A DNA stretch of 64,000 nucleotides from Actinopolymorpha pittospori (GCF_014873875.1 NZ_JADBEM010000001.1:1488001-1552000), one strand, 5' to 3'. Positions 31,520 to 41,004 are shown, counted from the stretch's first letter. Notes: generated from the sequence alone by a model not told the origin. Numbers and translations: made by a program.

Positions 31520-34500
31520 CTAACTCAGGACGCTGGTCGACTCGACCCCACCCCTCGACAGGTGCCAGCGTCCCGGCCCGACCTCGAAGACCGCTTCGTC
31601 GCCGCCCGGCTCCGGCAGGCGGACGGTCGCGACGACGTTCGCGGGGACATCGACCTGGACGCGAAACTCCTCACCTCTGCGCGCCCAGTCCACCGACACG
31701 ACACCGCGTTCGGTGGGCACCGCACCCCGGGCGTAGGTCAGCACACACCGCGGTGGCGCGACCTCGACCGTCGCCGCGCCAGGTGTGGTGACCCGGACAC
31801 CCAACAGGAACTCGAGAACGTCAACTGCGGCTTGCGCACCCCATCCGTGCGACTGGCTGTGGTTGGTCCCTTCGTCAAGGGTCCACGCCTCCCAGGTGAA
31901 GGAGCCACCGTCGGCGAGGACCTTCGCCCAGCCCAGGTCCTCGGCGTTGGTCAACAGGCGCAGGATGGCGTCCGTCCGCCCCACGGCGCCGAGCGCCCGC
32001 AGGAGACGGTGCACGGTCAGCGGTCCCTGTCGCATGCCCAGACCCGCGAGGTGGTTGGCGGCCGGCTCCCACACCTCGCGTGGCGCGATGTCGAACGCGA
32101 GCGCGAACGACGTGGCGTGCTGCCCGGCCTGCTCGCTGGAGGTGCCGTCCGCGTGCAGGCCGTCGGAGTAGCGCCCGTCGGGCCGAAGCAAGCTACGGTT
32201 GACGGCCTCGGTGAGCCGGTCGGCCTGCTCGTCGTAGGACGCCGACTCGGCCTCGGGGCGCCCCAGGACGCGTCCGAGGTAGGCGACGTCGCGGAGGACG
32301 CCGACACTCTGCGCGTTGACAGTCGTCCGCGCCGCCGTCGCCATGTCGTACCCGAACCGTCCGCTCGCGGGCCAGTCGACGATGCCGTGGAGGTACGGAC
32401 CACCGCCGCCGGCCAGGTCGGTCACGAGACCCGCGCATGGCCCGTCCACGGCGATGTGGCGCACGACGTAGCCGGCCGTGTCACACAGCGCGGGGTACGC
32501 CTCGCGGACGAGCTCGACGTCGCCGGACTCCAGGTGGTAGCGGCGTACCCACGACGGCATCATCAAGGAGAAGTCGGGGATGTCGCGCTTGCCGTCACCG
32601 TTGGGGTAGACGGCGTTGTAGCGGCCCCGCTCCTCCTCGCTGTGCCAGTATCTGCTGGCCGAGGCGAGAAACTCGCGAATGGCCTGCCGCGTCGATGTCC
32701 GCTCGCCCAGGACCGCCATCGTGGCGTAGGAGATGTTGACCGCGTCGGCGAGGAACTGGCCCTTCTCCCGGGTGGGCGTGTCGACGAACTGCTCCTGGAT
32801 GCCGTAGAGCGCGGACCTTCGCAACAGGTCGAACACCGCGTCGAGCGTGGGGTCGGAGGACTCGAAGCGGGCGGCGGGAAGGAACGACGGCGGCTCGGCG
32901 TGGACCACGACCGCGCTGATGCCCTCCGTACGCAACTCCTCACCGGCATCGGGGACCTCGAGGTAGCGGAAACCCAGATGCGTGAACGCGGAGTACGTCT
33001 GCGGGCCGTCGACCTGGGTGCAGGGAAAGGACATGTCGGTGCCCTGGGTGAGCAGCTGGGAGGCGTCCACCCGTCCGGCGTCGGTGAGGTTGTAACCGGC
33101 GCGGATGCGGACGACCCGGCCGGCCGTGCCCGCCGCGAACCGCACCACCGGTCGCGCGGGGATGACCCGACCGAAGTCGGCTACCGGGGTCCCGTCCGCC
33201 GCCGTCAGCAGCGCGACCGGTTCGGCGGGCACCTCCGCGAGCTGCGCTTCCTGAGGCCGCAGGCGGGTGAACGGAGAGACCGGGTGCCGGCCGATCACCT
33301 CCGCGTGGTCCCACGCGTCGTCGGCGTAGCCCGGCTGGTCCCAACCCACCGGGACCCTGCCCAGGTCGAGGTGCTCGATGGGATCGCCCTCGTCGTTGCG
33401 GTAGCCGGCCTGAAGGTACGGGCCTTCGTGAACCTTCCAGGACCCGTCGCTGACGACCACCTGAGAGGCGCCGTCGGCGAAGTCCAGCACCAGACGGAGG
33501 AGCAGGCCGGGCTCCCCGGCCGGTCGGCCCTGGCCGTTGCCGTACCAGTGCAGGAGGGCGCCGACGGCCGCGCGGCGCGAGCCGGCGAGGTGGTCGGTGA
33601 CGTCGAGGACCTGGTAGTACCCCTCACCCGGATACGCGAAGGAGGCCCGTCCACCGACCCGCCCGCCGTTGATCCGCAGCTCGGCGTTGTGGTGGGAGGC
33701 GATGTAGGCACGGGCGCGGGTGACTTCGCCGTCCCGCACCTCGAACTCCCGGCGCGCCAGCGTCCACTCGTCGATCTGGCGGACCGTGGAGGTGTTCTCC
33801 CACGTCGCGAGCTGGCTGGTCGCCGGAGGGGTGAGGAGCGGCTCGCCGGCGACCGTGCGCACGGTGAGGTCGGAGAACTCCGCCTGCTCGCCGTCGCGTT
33901 GGAGCACACCGAACCGTCCGGTCGGGTAGGTGTCGTCGCGGCGGCGATCGACCACCACGCCGTCGACCGAGGTCTGAAACGATCCGCCGGCCGCGTGGAC
34001 GACGACCCGGTGGTCGTGGTCACGCCGGACCTCGACCGGCACGACCTCCGCCGGACCGAGTACGCCGTCGCGGAGGACATGGAACGCGAGGCCGTGGCCA
34101 GGGACCAGCCGCCACACGTAGCCGTTCGTGCCGTCGACGCTACGCAGCACCCAGCCCGCCGAGCGGATCTGGACACGTACCCCGAACTCGATGGTGCAGT
34201 CGTCCGGGGCCGAGGTGGTCCGGTGCAGCAGGGTCGCGGCGCCGCCAGCCGCCCGGATCACGTCGTCGACGTACGCGAGTGGGCCAGCACCGCCGGGCCG
34301 CCGCCTGATCCAGTCCGCGTGCCAGTCGGCGTCCGGCAGTCCGTACTCGAACGAGGCGGCGGGCGCCCAGTCGGAGGGCACCTCCGCACCGGCGGCCAGA
34401 CCCGGATCGTCCAGGTGTAGGCAGCTGCGGGTTCGAGCGGCGCGCCGGCGTAGGGGACGTGGCGCTGCTGGGCCGAGTGGACCGTGCCGGAATCCCACAC

Positions 34501-34668
34501 GGTGCGGCCCGATCCGTCCGTGACGAGGATCTGGTACGCGGCCTGGCGAGCGTCCACCGCGAGCTCTCCGCCGATGGTGAGAAGCCAGCCGAACCGCGGG
34601 ACCTGCCCGGTGGCAAGCGGCTCCGTCCGGTCGTCCACGGTCAGCGCTGTCGGGTGTATTGCGGTCAT
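31520..34668 (-). CDS. GH78 alpha-L-rhamnosidase, apparent frameshift near the N-terminus
   Basis: A multidomain protein of about 1050 aa. The N-terminal fibronectin-like part (34668 to about 34400; RQAAYQILVTDGSGRTVWDSGTV, Y-T-W-T-I-R-V-W) is in one frame. The rest, from G-A-E-V-P-S-D-W-A-P-A-A-S-F-E-Y-G to the end, is in another, so a single-base indel lies near 34385-34400. Carbohydrate-binding modules, the (alpha/alpha)6 barrel (D-T-P-T-R-E-K-G-Q-F-L-A-D-A, S-W-V-R-R-Y-H-L) and a C-terminal beta domain follow. It should release L-rhamnose. No signal peptide is seen. It converges on the FhuF-like gene with a 17-bp gap. Confidence 0.85.
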
Positions 34669-34857
34669 CTCATCCCTGCCGTCGACGGGTCGTTCCGCTA
34701 CGTCACGGTCCGCGGCAGGCGTGCTCGCCGGCCACGGTCGCGAGGTCAGCTACGGCAGTCTCCCACGGGTGGGACAGCGCTTACCCGCGTCCGTCCGCGC
34801 ACGGCCGCCGTGGACAACTCCGTGCTGGTGCCGCACGACTCTCGTACCCTGATCTGC

Positions 34858-35211
34858 GTGACGAACCAACTGCTCACGACCAGCCGGACCCTCGCGACGG
34901 CCGTCCGTGTCGGCGCCTCCTCCGCGCTCGGCGCCGCTCTCCTGGTCGGCTGCAGCTCCGAAGCGGCGTCCACCAACTGCGGGCTCGACCAGTGCACGGT
35001 GACCTTCAACCGCGGAGTCGAGGGCAACGTCAACGTCATCGGCGTGGACGCCAGGTTCATCGGCGCCAACGGCGACCATGTGACGATCGAGGTCGCCGGC
35101 GAGCGGCTCTCGCTGACCGTCGACCAGGCGGCGGAGGTCGCCGGTCTGTCGGTCTCCGTCGCCAGCGTGACGGACACCCAGGTCGCCGTGCGCATCGCGC
35201 GTCCGAACTGA
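34858..35211 (+). CDS. Small lipoprotein
   Basis: A 117-aa exported protein. The signal region (TLATAVRVGASSALGAALLVGC) ends in the lipobox L-V-G-C. The mature part begins SSEAASTNCGLDQCTVTFNRGVEGNVNVIGVDARFIG and is beta-rich, with two Cys (N-C-G, Q-C-T) able to form a disulfide. I recognise no family. The GTG at 34858 has no ribosome site, but TACCCT lies shortly upstream, so it may be leaderless. It is divergent from the GH78 gene. Confidence 0.75.
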   Translation: MTNQLLTTSRTLATAVRVGASSALGAALLVGCSSEAASTNCGLDQCTVTFNRGVEGNVNVIGVDARFIGANGDHVTIEVAGERLSLTVDQAAEVAGLSVSVASVTDTQVAVRIARPN

Positions 35212-35371
35212 CACGTCCTCCGCCCCGGACCTCGCACGCCCGCCGCTCGTGGGGCCGCCGTTCGAGGTGTTCGGGGATGGGTACACACCGGTGTGTGAGA
35301 GGAGCAGCCGTGTTCCAGTACCCAGCCTCTTCCGGGCCGCGCGTGTCCCGACCCTTCGCCGGGCTTCGACC

Positions 35372-35809
35372 GTGAGCTCCCAGGACCTGCCGGCGCCGCG
35401 GACGGGCCTGGTGTTGACCCACTTCCTCACGGTGCGCGATGTTCCCCGGTCGCGGGCCTTCTATTCCACGGTGTTCGGTGGCCAGGTGGTGCTCGAGGAG
35501 AATCCGTGCATCATCAAGATCGCCAATGGGTGGATCATCATGAACCCGGGCGGTGGCCCCACACCCGACAAGCCCGACGTCACGCTGCTCCCGCCAGAGG
35601 ACCGCTCACACGTGTCGAGCTTCCTCAACGTCCGGGTAGCCGACATCCAGGGCTTCTACGAAGAGCAGGTAGCTCGCGGCGTCGAGTTCCTCACACCACC
35701 ACATGATCGGCGCGCCGAACTACGGTGCTACATCCGCGACCCAGATGGCTATCTGATCGAGATCGGACAGGCGACCGGCCTGCTCACAGGCGACCTCGCC
35801 GACACCTGA
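35372..35809 (+). CDS. VOC-superfamily (glyoxalase/bleomycin-resistance-like) protein
   Basis: About 145 aa with one VOC unit pair: LTHFLTVRDVPRSRAFYSTVFGGQVVLEENPC in the first module and VRVADIQGFYEEQVARGVEFLTPPHDRRAELRCYIRDPDGYLIEIGQATG in the second. The D-P-D-G-Y-L-I-E-I ending is typical and supplies a metal-ligand Glu. Substrate unknown. I chose the GTG at 35372 because the VOC fold begins shortly after it. The longer frame from 35249 adds a non-homologous basic stretch. No ribosome site is obvious. Confidence 0.82.
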   Translation: MSSQDLPAPRTGLVLTHFLTVRDVPRSRAFYSTVFGGQVVLEENPCIIKIANGWIIMNPGGGPTPDKPDVTLLPPEDRSHVSSFLNVRVADIQGFYEEQVARGVEFLTPPHDRRAELRCYIRDPDGYLIEIGQATGLLTGDLADT

Positions 35810-35978
35810 GCGCCAGCTAGCGCCCCCAGCACCGCCATGGCTTCGCCCCGGGTAGTTGTGATGCCGGGGCCGACTCGGCTGACCCTGCGCGCGGCCGGGC
35901 ACAGTAGACCTGAGATCAACGCTGGTTGAACAGTCGTCGACATGACGCTGCCAGCCCTCGCGTTCGGCGTGTCTGCGG

Positions 35979-37211
35979 GTGGACTCTGTCGAGGTGTCCA
36001 CCGAGTCCGTGATCCTTGTCCTGGTGGTCGTGACCGCTCTCGGGTTCGACTTCACGAACGGTTTCCACGACACCGCGAACGCGATGGCGACCTCGATCGC
36101 GACAGGCGCCCTGAAACCCAAAGTTGCGGTCCTGCTGTCCGGAGTTCTGAACCTGGTCGGCGCGTTCATGTCCGTCGAGGTGGCGTTGACAGTGACCAAC
36201 GCCGTCATCCGGATCCAGAACGCCGACGGAACCCCGAAGGCGTCACTTCTCGCAGACGGCGGTGACGCTCTCCTGCTGATCGTGCTCGCGGGCCTGATCG
36301 GCGCCATCGTCTGGAACCTGCTGACCTGGTTGCTGGGTCTGCCCTCCAGTTCCTCCCACGCGTTGTTCGGGGGCCTGATCGGCTCGGCCGTCGCCGGGCT
36401 GGGGTGGGGCGGGATCAACTGGGTCGGCGACGGGAAGAAGCTGGACGGTGTTGTCGGCAAGGTGATCCTGCCCGCGGTGATGTCCCCGGTCATCGCCGCG
36501 ATCGTGGCCGCCGCCGGAACGTGGCTGATCTACCGAATCACCGCGCGGGTGGCCCGCCGCTATCAGGAGACCGGGTTCCGCTGGGGTCAGATCGGAACGG
36601 CGTCACTGGTCTCGCTGGCGCACGGAACCAACGACGCGCAGAAGACGATGGGAGTGATCACGCTCGCTCTCATCGCGTCGGGACACTGGACCGACCCCGC
36701 GAGCATCCCGCTGTGGGTGAAGGTCGCCTGCGCGTTCACGATCGCCGCCGGAACCTACCTCGGCGGTTGGCGGATCATCCGCACCCTGGGCAAGGGCCTG
36801 GTCGAGATCGCGTCACCGCAGGGTATGGCTGCCGAGAGCGCGTCGGCCGCGGTCATTCTGACCTCCAGCCAACTCGGCTTCGCACTGTCCACGACACATG
36901 TGGCCACCGGTTCCGTGCTCGGCACCGGTCTCGGTCGTCCGGGAGCGTTGGTCCGCTGGGGTGTCGCCGGGCGGATGGTCACTGCATGGCTGATCACCCT
37001 CCCGTGCGCCGCTGTCGTCGGCGCGCTCATGTGGGGCCTCGCCCACGTGCTCGGCGGTCTGCCCGGCGCGGGCGTCATCTTCGTCATCCTGGTGGCCACC
37101 GCGGTCGTGATGTGGTTGCGGTCCCGGCGCCAACCGGTGACCCACGCGAACGTCAACGACGAGTGGGCCGGTGCCGGCGCGCACCGAGAGCCCGCGCAGG
37201 CCGCCGCCTGA
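35979..37211 (+). CDS. pitA: PiT-family inorganic phosphate transporter
   Basis: A protein of about 410 aa with ten or more membrane helices. Both halves carry the PHO4 signature: GFDFTNGFHDTANAMATSI near the N-terminus and LAHGTNDAQKTMGV in the middle. LGLPSSSSHALFGGLIGSA and ALSTTHVATGSVLGTG are the matching internal repeats. It imports phosphate with cations. The GTG at 35979 is used, and a second GTG five codons later is possible. It is followed by a small membrane protein and a DUF3349 protein, the same order as pitA (Rv0545c), Rv0544c and Rv0543c of M. tuberculosis. Confidence 0.92.
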   Translation: MDSVEVSTESVILVLVVVTALGFDFTNGFHDTANAMATSIATGALKPKVAVLLSGVLNLVGAFMSVEVALTVTNAVIRIQNADGTPKASLLADGGDALLLIVLAGLIGAIVWNLLTWLLGLPSSSSHALFGGLIGSAVAGLGWGGINWVGDGKKLDGVVGKVILPAVMSPVIAAIVAAAGTWLIYRITARVARRYQETGFRWGQIGTASLVSLAHGTNDAQKTMGVITLALIASGHWTDPASIPLWVKVACAFTIAAGTYLGGWRIIRTLGKGLVEIASPQGMAAESASAAVILTSSQLGFALSTTHVATGSVLGTGLGRPGALVRWGVAGRMVTAWLITLPCAAVVGALMWGLAHVLGGLPGAGVIFVILVATAVVMWLRSRRQPVTHANVNDEWAGAGAHREPAQAAA

Positions 37212-37250
37212 CCGCCTCCCTGGCGTCACTGCCGAAAGCAGGTCACCGTC

Positions 37251-37559
37251 ATGCACACCGTCACACTCGCCCTGGAAGGTGCCTGGAAGGTCTTGGTGGC
37301 AGGGCTGCTGCTGGGCGCGGGGCTCCCCACGATCTTCGCCGTCGGCGTCCGGGCCCTGGCCCACGGTCACAACGGTGACAGCGACACCCAAGCTGTTGCC
37401 CGGCCAGGCCCGAACGCGGTCGGCTGGTCGGTCGCCGTCGTGTGCTTCGCGGTCGTCGTCGCCGCGGCCGGGCTCGGCATCACCTACATCGTGGCCTCAG
37501 GCCTGGGCCAGCAGCTGAGCTTCGAGCACATCTACCCCACGTTGGTGCACAAGAAGTGA
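37251..37559 (+). CDS. Small membrane protein of the pit operon
   Basis: A 102-aa protein with two hydrophobic segments (WKVLVAGLLLGAGLPTIFAVGV and AVGWSVAVVCFAVVVAAAGLGITYIVA) separated by a polar loop with a His-Gly-His-Asn-Gly-Asp run. It lies 39 bp after the phosphate transporter gene and 31 bp before the DUF3349 gene. Its position matches the Rv0544c-type membrane protein of mycobacteria. Function unknown. It may assist the transporter, which is inference. Confidence 0.78.
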   Translation: MHTVTLALEGAWKVLVAGLLLGAGLPTIFAVGVRALAHGHNGDSDTQAVARPGPNAVGWSVAVVCFAVVVAAAGLGITYIVASGLGQQLSFEHIYPTLVHKK

Positions 37560-37590
37560 CACCGCCCGGAGAGACTCCCAGGAGTACACG

Positions 37591-37914
37591 GTGAACGAGG
37601 CCCGCGACAACTTCCTCCGACGATTCGTGGAGTGGGTGCGCAAGGGCTACCCGACAGGAGTTCCGCGCCAGGACTATGTCGCCCTCCTCGGGTTGCTGCG
37701 CCGCAAGCTGACCGAGGAGGAGGTCCTACGGATCGCCGACGACCTCGTAGCGCACGCAGTCGGCGGCGGCGACACGATCAGTCGCGAAGACATCGAGGCG
37801 ATGATCCGTGGTGCCATCGTGCAGGCCGCTTCCGACGAGGACGTCGCCCGGGTCTCGGCCCACCTGGCCGCCGGCGGATGGCCGCTCGCGGACCCTCCGG
37901 CCACCGACGAGTGA
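37591..37914 (+). CDS. DUF3349 domain protein
   Basis: A 107-aa soluble helical protein. FLRRFVEWVRKGYPTGVPRQDYVALLGLLRRKLTEEEVLRIADDL is the signature of DUF3349, a family that includes mycobacterial Rv0543c. A short helical bundle with no known enzymatic residues is expected. GGAG lies before the GTG at 37591. It is the third gene of the pit operon, so a role in phosphate homeostasis is suggested only by position. Confidence 0.85.
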   Translation: MNEARDNFLRRFVEWVRKGYPTGVPRQDYVALLGLLRRKLTEEEVLRIADDLVAHAVGGGDTISREDIEAMIRGAIVQAASDEDVARVSAHLAAGGWPLADPPATDE

Positions 37915-37955
37915 GCCAGACCTCGCCGGCCGCCCGCCGCGCTGTCCGGCGCGCC

Positions 37956-39104
37956 CTAGCCGTTCAGTGGGACGTGCCAGTCGACGACCGTTTCGCTGCC
38001 TCCGCTCGTGCGCACCGTGCACGAGCCATCGAGGCGTTGCGCGCTCTCGTGCAGCTCGGTGAGTAGTGCGCCGGGCTTGGCGCGCCTGGCCAGCTGGCCG
38101 TTGTCCGTGACGGTGAGGGTGAGCTGGTCGTCGGTCATCTCGAGCGCGACCTCGACGGTGGTCGGTGAGGTGTGGCTGGCGGCGTTCGTCAGGGCTCCCC
38201 GGATGGCCTGGACGAACGCGCGCTGGACCTGCGACGGGAGAGCCCGGTCGAGCCGGCCGTGGACGACGAGGCGTGGCGTGAACCCCAGAGTGGTTCGGGC
38301 GGCGTCGATCTCGTCGAGCACCTGGAAGCTGGCGGTCTGTTGGGCAGCCGGCGGATCCTGACGGAGGGCGAAGATCGCGTCGCGGACCTTCTGCGTGGTG
38401 TCGTCCAGCTTGTCGATCGCCTCGTGCGCCCGTTGCCGCACCTCCGGCCGGGCGACCATGCCGGAGATGGTGTGCAGGTCGGTGCCGATGGAGAAGAGCT
38501 GGTCGATCACGTCGTCGCGTAACTCGGCGGCGATGCGGTCACGATCCTGCGTCAGCAGGAGCTGGGACTGCTGCTGCTGGAGAGCGACCGCGGCCGCGCC
38601 GGCGAAGATCTCGACAAGCTCCGTCTCCCGGGCCGCGGCAGTTTCGTAGCGGGAGCCGCGTCGCCACCCGGCGACCAACGCGCCGAGCATCGTCCCGGTC
38701 GCGCTGAGCGGAATGTACATACCCAGGCCAAGGACCGACAGCGCCTCGACGAACGCCGGCGGAGGGCCGAAGCTCTCCTCGAGGGTGATGTTCGGGCTGA
38801 TGATGCTTCTGCCGGTATCCATGACGGCGCCGTAGGCGCCCTGTCTGGGCACAGGCGTGCCGGCGAAGTGTTCGAGGCCGAGACCGTCGACGGCCTCGAC
38901 GTTGACGACGTCCTCGCCGTAGGTCGGATCGATCGACACGATCGCGACATAGTCCGCTCCGGAGATCTCCCGCAGCTTCCCGGTCACGAACCGGAGCGCC
39001 TCATCACGGTCGATCCCGCTGAGCAGCACCCGTGACATCTCCAGGGCCGCTAGCAGCCACTGCCGATGGCGGTTGTTCGGGTCGAACGCTTCGATGGGTG
39101 ACAC
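37956..39104 (-). CDS. GAF-domain sensor histidine kinase-like protein with degenerate H-box
   Basis: A 382-aa protein. A GAF domain spans about residues 30-175. The dimerisation helix reads R-D-R-I-A-A-E-L-R-D-D-V-I-D-Q-L-F-S-I-G, where DevS/DosS-type kinases have L-H-D-x-V-I, so the phospho-accepting His is Arg196 here. The ATP-binding region keeps an N-box-like T-N-A-A-S-H-T and L-T-V-T-D-N-G-Q, but the later glycine boxes are weak. It may not autophosphorylate. AGAGG precedes the GTG at 39104. It converges on the pit operon with a 41-bp gap. No response regulator is adjacent. Confidence 0.82.
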   Translation of the reverse strand: MSPIEAFDPNNRHRQWLLAALEMSRVLLSGIDRDEALRFVTGKLREISGADYVAIVSIDPTYGEDVVNVEAVDGLGLEHFAGTPVPRQGAYGAVMDTGRSIISPNITLEESFGPPPAFVEALSVLGLGMYIPLSATGTMLGALVAGWRRGSRYETAAARETELVEIFAGAAAVALQQQQSQLLLTQDRDRIAAELRDDVIDQLFSIGTDLHTISGMVARPEVRQRAHEAIDKLDDTTQKVRDAIFALRQDPPAAQQTASFQVLDEIDAARTTLGFTPRLVVHGRLDRALPSQVQRAFVQAIRGALTNAASHTSPTTVEVALEMTDDQLTLTVTDNGQLARRAKPGALLTELHESAQRLDGSCTVRTSGGSETVVDWHVPLNG

Positions 39105-39674
39105 AGAACCTCTGGATGCTTGGCGTATGCCGGCACCGGCTACGACCACGCCGCCACGGTCCCCGCGGGCATTCGCTGCTCCGCAGTGGGTGGCCTTCCG
39201 TCAAGGGTCACAGTAGCCCCGGCGCTGGTGGGTGGTCAGCACGGCTTTGGGCCGCCACCGGACTTGTCGCCGGCTCCGGTGTAGCCAGCTAAGTGAGGTA
39301 AGCCTAAGCTACCTCGTGATCATTTCGGCGGAGACCGGCAGACGGCAGGGGTAGGGATGGCTAGCGCTTCGCGATGCCGCCACAGAAGAACCCGGCACCT
39401 CGATGCCCGCCTCGTGATCCCCATCGCCGGATCGGCTCGTCGTCGCCGATCAGATCGCTCGCAGCCGCTCTCCACAAAAAGCTCGAGCCGAGCATTAGTG
39501 CAGCACCGTCGCTGTCCTCTGTGACCCGCCCGCGAGCGAGTTGACCGTAGGGTCGCGCCGGTAAAACCGGCGTCCCCCTCTGGCCATCATTGAACCGGGT
39601 TTTCGATTGGTTCGTGGAGTCTGTTGTTCCGTGGAGTCTGCGTTGTATCCGCCGGCGTACTCGCACGAAAGGGA
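39105..39674. other. 570-bp intergenic region holding an orphan iron box
   Basis: No open frame in this stretch has convincing support. A 55-codon Arg-rich frame at 39357-39524 has GGGG-like bases before its ATG but looks non-coding. An iron box lies at 39294-39312. The 3' part (39470-39670) is clearly less GC-rich than the surroundings. The region may be what remains after loss of an iron-regulated gene. Confidence 0.45.
39294..39312 (+). promoter_or_regulatory. Iron box without an obvious target gene
   Basis: TGAGGTAAGCCTAAGCTAC matches the consensus TWAGGTWAGSCTWACCTWA at 16 of 19 positions. The nearest genes are the kinase-like gene, starting 190 bp away on the minus strand, and DoxX, 360 bp away on the plus strand. 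Neither is a typical iron gene. Confidence 0.65.
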
Positions 39675-40124
39675 ATGACCGTGAGTCGCCTCCAGCACTG
39701 GAGAGAAAAAGTCCTGTCCTCATACCGACTCGTGGTCGGGTTACTGTTCACGTGCCACGACCTGTCGTCGATATTCGGCATCATGGGGGGCAACATGGGT
39801 CATGGTGACACCATCCCGGCGGGAACCTGGCCGGGCTGGTGGGCGGCGCTGATCCAGGTGGTCGCCGGGGTTCTGGTGCTCGTCGGACTCTGGACCAGAG
39901 GGGCCGCACTGCTGGCATCGGGCTCGATGGCCTTCGCCTACTTCACTGTTCACCAGGAGAAAGCCCTGCTTCCCATTCAGAACGGCGGGGAGGCTTCGGC
40001 GATGTTCTGCTGGGCGTTCCTGCTCATCGTGTTTTTCGGCCCCGGTTCATGGTCCATTGACCGACTGTTCAATCGTCGCCAGGGCCAGCCCGCACAGGCC
40101 GCACTGGTCTCCGAAGTGAGCTAA
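39675..40124 (+). CDS. DoxX-family membrane protein
   Basis: A 149-aa protein with four membrane helices. SYRLVVGLLFTCHDLSSIFGIMGG, ALIQVVAGVLVLVGLWTRGAALLASGSMAFAYFTVH and AMFCWAFLLIVFFGPGSWSIDRLF follow the DoxX pattern. DoxX-like proteins appear with redox and thiol-stress enzymes, and the function here is unknown. A run AAAGGGA directly precedes the ATG at 39675. A GTG two codons later is an alternative. The upstream region is less GC-rich than the gene. Confidence 0.82.
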   Translation: MTVSRLQHWREKVLSSYRLVVGLLFTCHDLSSIFGIMGGNMGHGDTIPAGTWPGWWAALIQVVAGVLVLVGLWTRGAALLASGSMAFAYFTVHQEKALLPIQNGGEASAMFCWAFLLIVFFGPGSWSIDRLFNRRQGQPAQAALVSEVS

Positions 40125-40498
40125 ACAGAGCCAGGCAGTAAATGGGGCGCGCCGTGGCCGCCGATGGCCGGCGGTCACGGTCTCGCCAACCCTGTTTCCC
40201 GTGCGACGTCGCCCTCCTGATCGCCCTGATAACCCGAACCAGCTCGTGGACCGTCTCGGATGCTGAATGGGCTGATGCACCGACTAGTGCATCGGACGAC
40301 CCTGTCCGGCTAACAAGGGCGGTCCCGAACGGGCCGCCGCGCCCCGCCTCGATGGCGGCAGACCCTTCCTCTCCACATTGACCGGAGCTAGGCGTCCACG
40401 CCTCGGACGCGATTACCCACCACCGCCGACCCTAGGCATGATCGCTGGCTGGACGCCCGAATCATCGCCCTACGTCGAACCTGGACATGGAGGAGTTC
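40125..40498. other. Intergenic region between DoxX and Nudix genes
   Basis: About 370 bp. The only structure I see is a perfect inverted repeat GATGCAC-6-GTGCATC at 40274-40293. Short frames lack support. Confidence 0.4.
40274..40293. promoter_or_regulatory. 7-bp inverted repeat, operator or weak terminator
   Basis: GATGCAC and GTGCATC are separated by CGACTA. It lies 150 bp after DoxX and 205 bp before the Nudix gene. The short AT-containing stem is more like a protein site than a terminator. Confidence 0.35.
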
Positions 40499-41004
40499 AT
40501 GAAGCGACTGGTGCAGGTCCAGCGCGACATCCCCTGGTTGCCCCAGGCCAAGGGACGGACATACATCGCGGACGAGCTGCCACCACTTGAGCGGTGTGCG
40601 ACAGCCTTCGGCCTTGCGTTCGAGGGCAACAGGTTACTGCTGACGCGGCTCCGGGACCGAGACTGGAACCTCACCGGCGGATGCATCGACCCAGGAGAAA
40701 CTCCCGAGCACGCTGCCGTCCGTGAGGTTCGGGAGGAGGCATCGGCGAAGGTAGAGGTCATCGAACTGATCGGATACCAGGAGCTTCAGAAGTTCTTCCC
40801 GAAGCCACCTGACTACCGTTGGCCCCACCCAATCGACTGCCAGGTCTACTTCCGATGCAGGCTGATCGAGCTCAGCCCGTTCGAGCCCAATCCGAAAGCT
40901 TCGACCGCGCGCTCTTCGAACCCAGCGAAGCGCGACGTCTGCCTTCGATGGCGGGATTCGCGCCGATCTACGAAGAGGGCCTACGGCGCGCTCAGACCGG
41001 GTAA
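40499..41004 (+). CDS. Nudix hydrolase, apparent frameshift near the C-terminus
   Basis: About 168 aa if one frameshift is corrected. The Nudix box is complete: G-G-C-I-D-P-G-E-T-P-E-H-A-A-V-R-E-V-R-E-E-A (G-x5-E-x7-R-E-x2-E-E). Family members hydrolyse nucleoside diphosphate derivatives. GGAGGAG at 40489-40494 favours the ATG at 40499 over the one at 40487. After S-P-F-E-P-N the natural continuation (S-F-D-R-A-L-F-E-P-S-E-A-R-R-L-P-S-M-A-G-F to L-R-R-A-Q-T-G) is in another frame, so a one-base change lies near 40893-40900. Confidence 0.8.

Noticed and set aside
31454..34420. 988-codon open frame on the plus strand
   Set aside because: It lies antisense to the GH78 gene, is Arg/Gly/Val-rich without motifs, and arises from the high GC of third positions.
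39357..39524. 55-codon frame after the orphan iron box
   Set aside because: It is Arg/Ser-rich with no hydrophobic core, typical of chance frames in high-GC DNA. It is kept only as a remark in the region entry.
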